A stretch of DNA of 5,850 bases from Brachyspira catarrhinii (GTDB lineage Bacteria; Spirochaetota; Brachyspiria; Brachyspirales; Brachyspiraceae), in NCBI RefSeq assembly GCF_005518285.1, contig NZ_SJDU01000134.1:1-5850 (forward strand), given 5' to 3'. Every line of letters begins with the position of its first letter. Within the stretch, counting starts at the first letter, position 1. Shown piece after piece: positions 5,129 through 5,850 of this stretch. The notes under the pieces are model-generated. The model searched no databases. It saw nothing but the letters and a program-made list of their open reading frames with translations, and was not told where the DNA came from. The position numbers were made by a program, and so were the translations under genes.

Positions 5129-5850
5129 TTAGTCGATAAGATTTTTCACTTCGTCCCAGCTTAATTTATTTATATCGTTCATAGAATCGCCAACGACATT
5201 ATCGATAAGTTTTTTCTTTTTGTTTTGAAGTTCCAATATTTTCTCTTCGATAGTTCCTCTCGTGATTAATTTATAATTCGTCACAACTCGTTTTTGCCCG
5301 ATTCTGTAGGCTCTATCGGTAGCTTGATTTTCGACCGCGGGATTCCACCATAAATCGTAATGAATAACCGTGTCCGCTTGAGTCAAAGTTAAACCCGTTC
5401 CCGCCGCTTTTAGGCTCAATAAAAATATCGGCGCTTCACCGTTATTGAATTTATGAATTAAATGCATTCTATCTTTAGTTTTTCCGTCCAAATATAAATA
5501 ATCAATATTCAATTTTTTCAAAGCCTCTCTCATTATATTAAGCATTTTCGTAAAAGAACTGAAAACCAAAACGCTATGTCCTCCCGAAATTGCCTCTCTT
5601 ATAGTTTCGATAAATAAATTAAATTTTCCGCTCGAATGAATATCCTTTCGCAAATCCGAATGCAATAATCTCGGATGGCAACAAACCTGCCTTAATCTCG
5701 TTAATGCCGAAAATATTTCTATATGCGACTGAGCGAATCCTTTTCTTTTAACCGTTTCAAATATTTCAATTCTCGCCGCTTCGAGTATAGACATATAAAG
5801 TTCTTTTTGTTCTTTAGTCAAATAAAGTTCTTTTTGTTCTTTAGTCAAAT
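5129..5850 (-). CDS. SNF2-family DEAD/DEAH helicase, C-terminal part only (5' end beyond window)
   Basis: This is the C-terminal 239 residues of a SNF2/RapA-type ATP-dependent DNA translocase; the first ATPase lobe with the Walker motifs lies beyond the window. Residue numbers here start at the codon at 5848, which is TTG inside an open frame and is not a start. LTRLRQVCCHP (49-59) is the typical SNF2 motif before the second RecA lobe. That lobe follows with LVFSSFTKML (94-103), YLDGKTKDR (118-126), the motif V region SLKAAGTGLTLTQAD (145-159) with DLWWNP (165-170), and motif VI QATDRAYRIGQKR (175-187), including the expected arginines 179 and 182. The C-terminal tail is charged and the stop TAA is 23 bases before folC. 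Bacterial members act on DNA-bound complexes; the exact role is unknown. The first 18 residues visible are two perfect copies of LTKEQKELY, where related proteins normally have one. Confidence 0.93.
   Translation of the reverse strand, partial: LTKEQKELYLTKEQKELYMSILEAARIEIFETVKRKGFAQSHIEIFSALTRLRQVCCHPRLLHSDLRKDIHSSGKFNLFIETIREAISGGHSVLVFSSFTKMLNIMREALKKLNIDYLYLDGKTKDRMHLIHKFNNGEAPIFLLSLKAAGTGLTLTQADTVIHYDLWWNPAVENQATDRAYRIGQKRVVTNYKLITRGTIEEKILELQNKKKKLIDNVVGDSMNDINKLSWDEVKNLID
5795..5848 (-). repeat. Perfect 27-bp tandem duplication inside the helicase gene
   Basis: Two identical 27-bp units (5795-5821 and 5822-5848) keep the reading frame and each encode LTKEQKELY. The last two bases of the window (5849-5850, AT) also match the 27-base period, so a third copy could continue outside. 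In SNF2 proteins this segment normally occurs once (an L-T-x-E-Q-x-x-L-Y pattern before the second lobe). It may be a real in-frame slippage event or an assembly error near a contig end. Confidence 0.9.

Overview
This 5850-base window comes from an AT-rich bacterial genome. The genes suggest a Gram-negative anaerobe with an outer membrane, because a Kdo transferase of the lipid A/lipooligosaccharide pathway is present. The protein style (Ile/Lys/Asn-rich), AAGGAG-type ribosome sites and gene mix fit a host-associated spirochaete such as Brachyspira or a relative. That placement is a judgement from general resemblance, not from a search. Threonine codons favour ACG despite the low GC content, which is odd for a typical Brachyspira.

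Left block (plus strand, 1-1957): the 3' part of a major-facilitator transporter is followed after 44 bases by a complete glycerophosphodiester phosphodiesterase gene. The pair may import and hydrolyse glycerophosphodiesters from lipid breakdown. The unit ends at a 26-bp perfect palindrome followed by a T run, read as a Rho-independent terminator.

Spacer (1958-2208): besides the terminator it holds a 70-bp inverted-repeat element with perfect 13-bp ends, and a partial copy of the same repeat abutting the phosphodiesterase stop codon. Just downstream lies a consensus-perfect promoter (TTGACA-16-TATAAT). Its predicted transcription start falls almost exactly on the start codon of the next gene, so that gene may be leaderless.

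Middle block (plus strand, 2209-3770): a 94-residue membrane protein of unknown function is followed 11 bases later by waaA/kdtA, the Kdo transferase. The two are very likely co-transcribed.

Right block (minus strand, 3780-5850): the 3' end of a SNF2-family helicase gene (cut by the window edge) is followed after 23 bases by folC. folC converges on waaA with only nine bases between the stop codons, and the junction is made of three tandem copies of a GATTAAAC-type unit. The helicase part begins with two perfect 27-bp tandem copies encoding LTKEQKELY, right at the window edge.

Most genes are ordinary housekeeping or envelope genes. I found no CRISPR array, RNA gene, complete insertion sequence or clear new system. 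The most interesting items are the repeat-plus-promoter arrangement, the possibly leaderless membrane protein next to waaA, and the in-frame 27-bp duplication.
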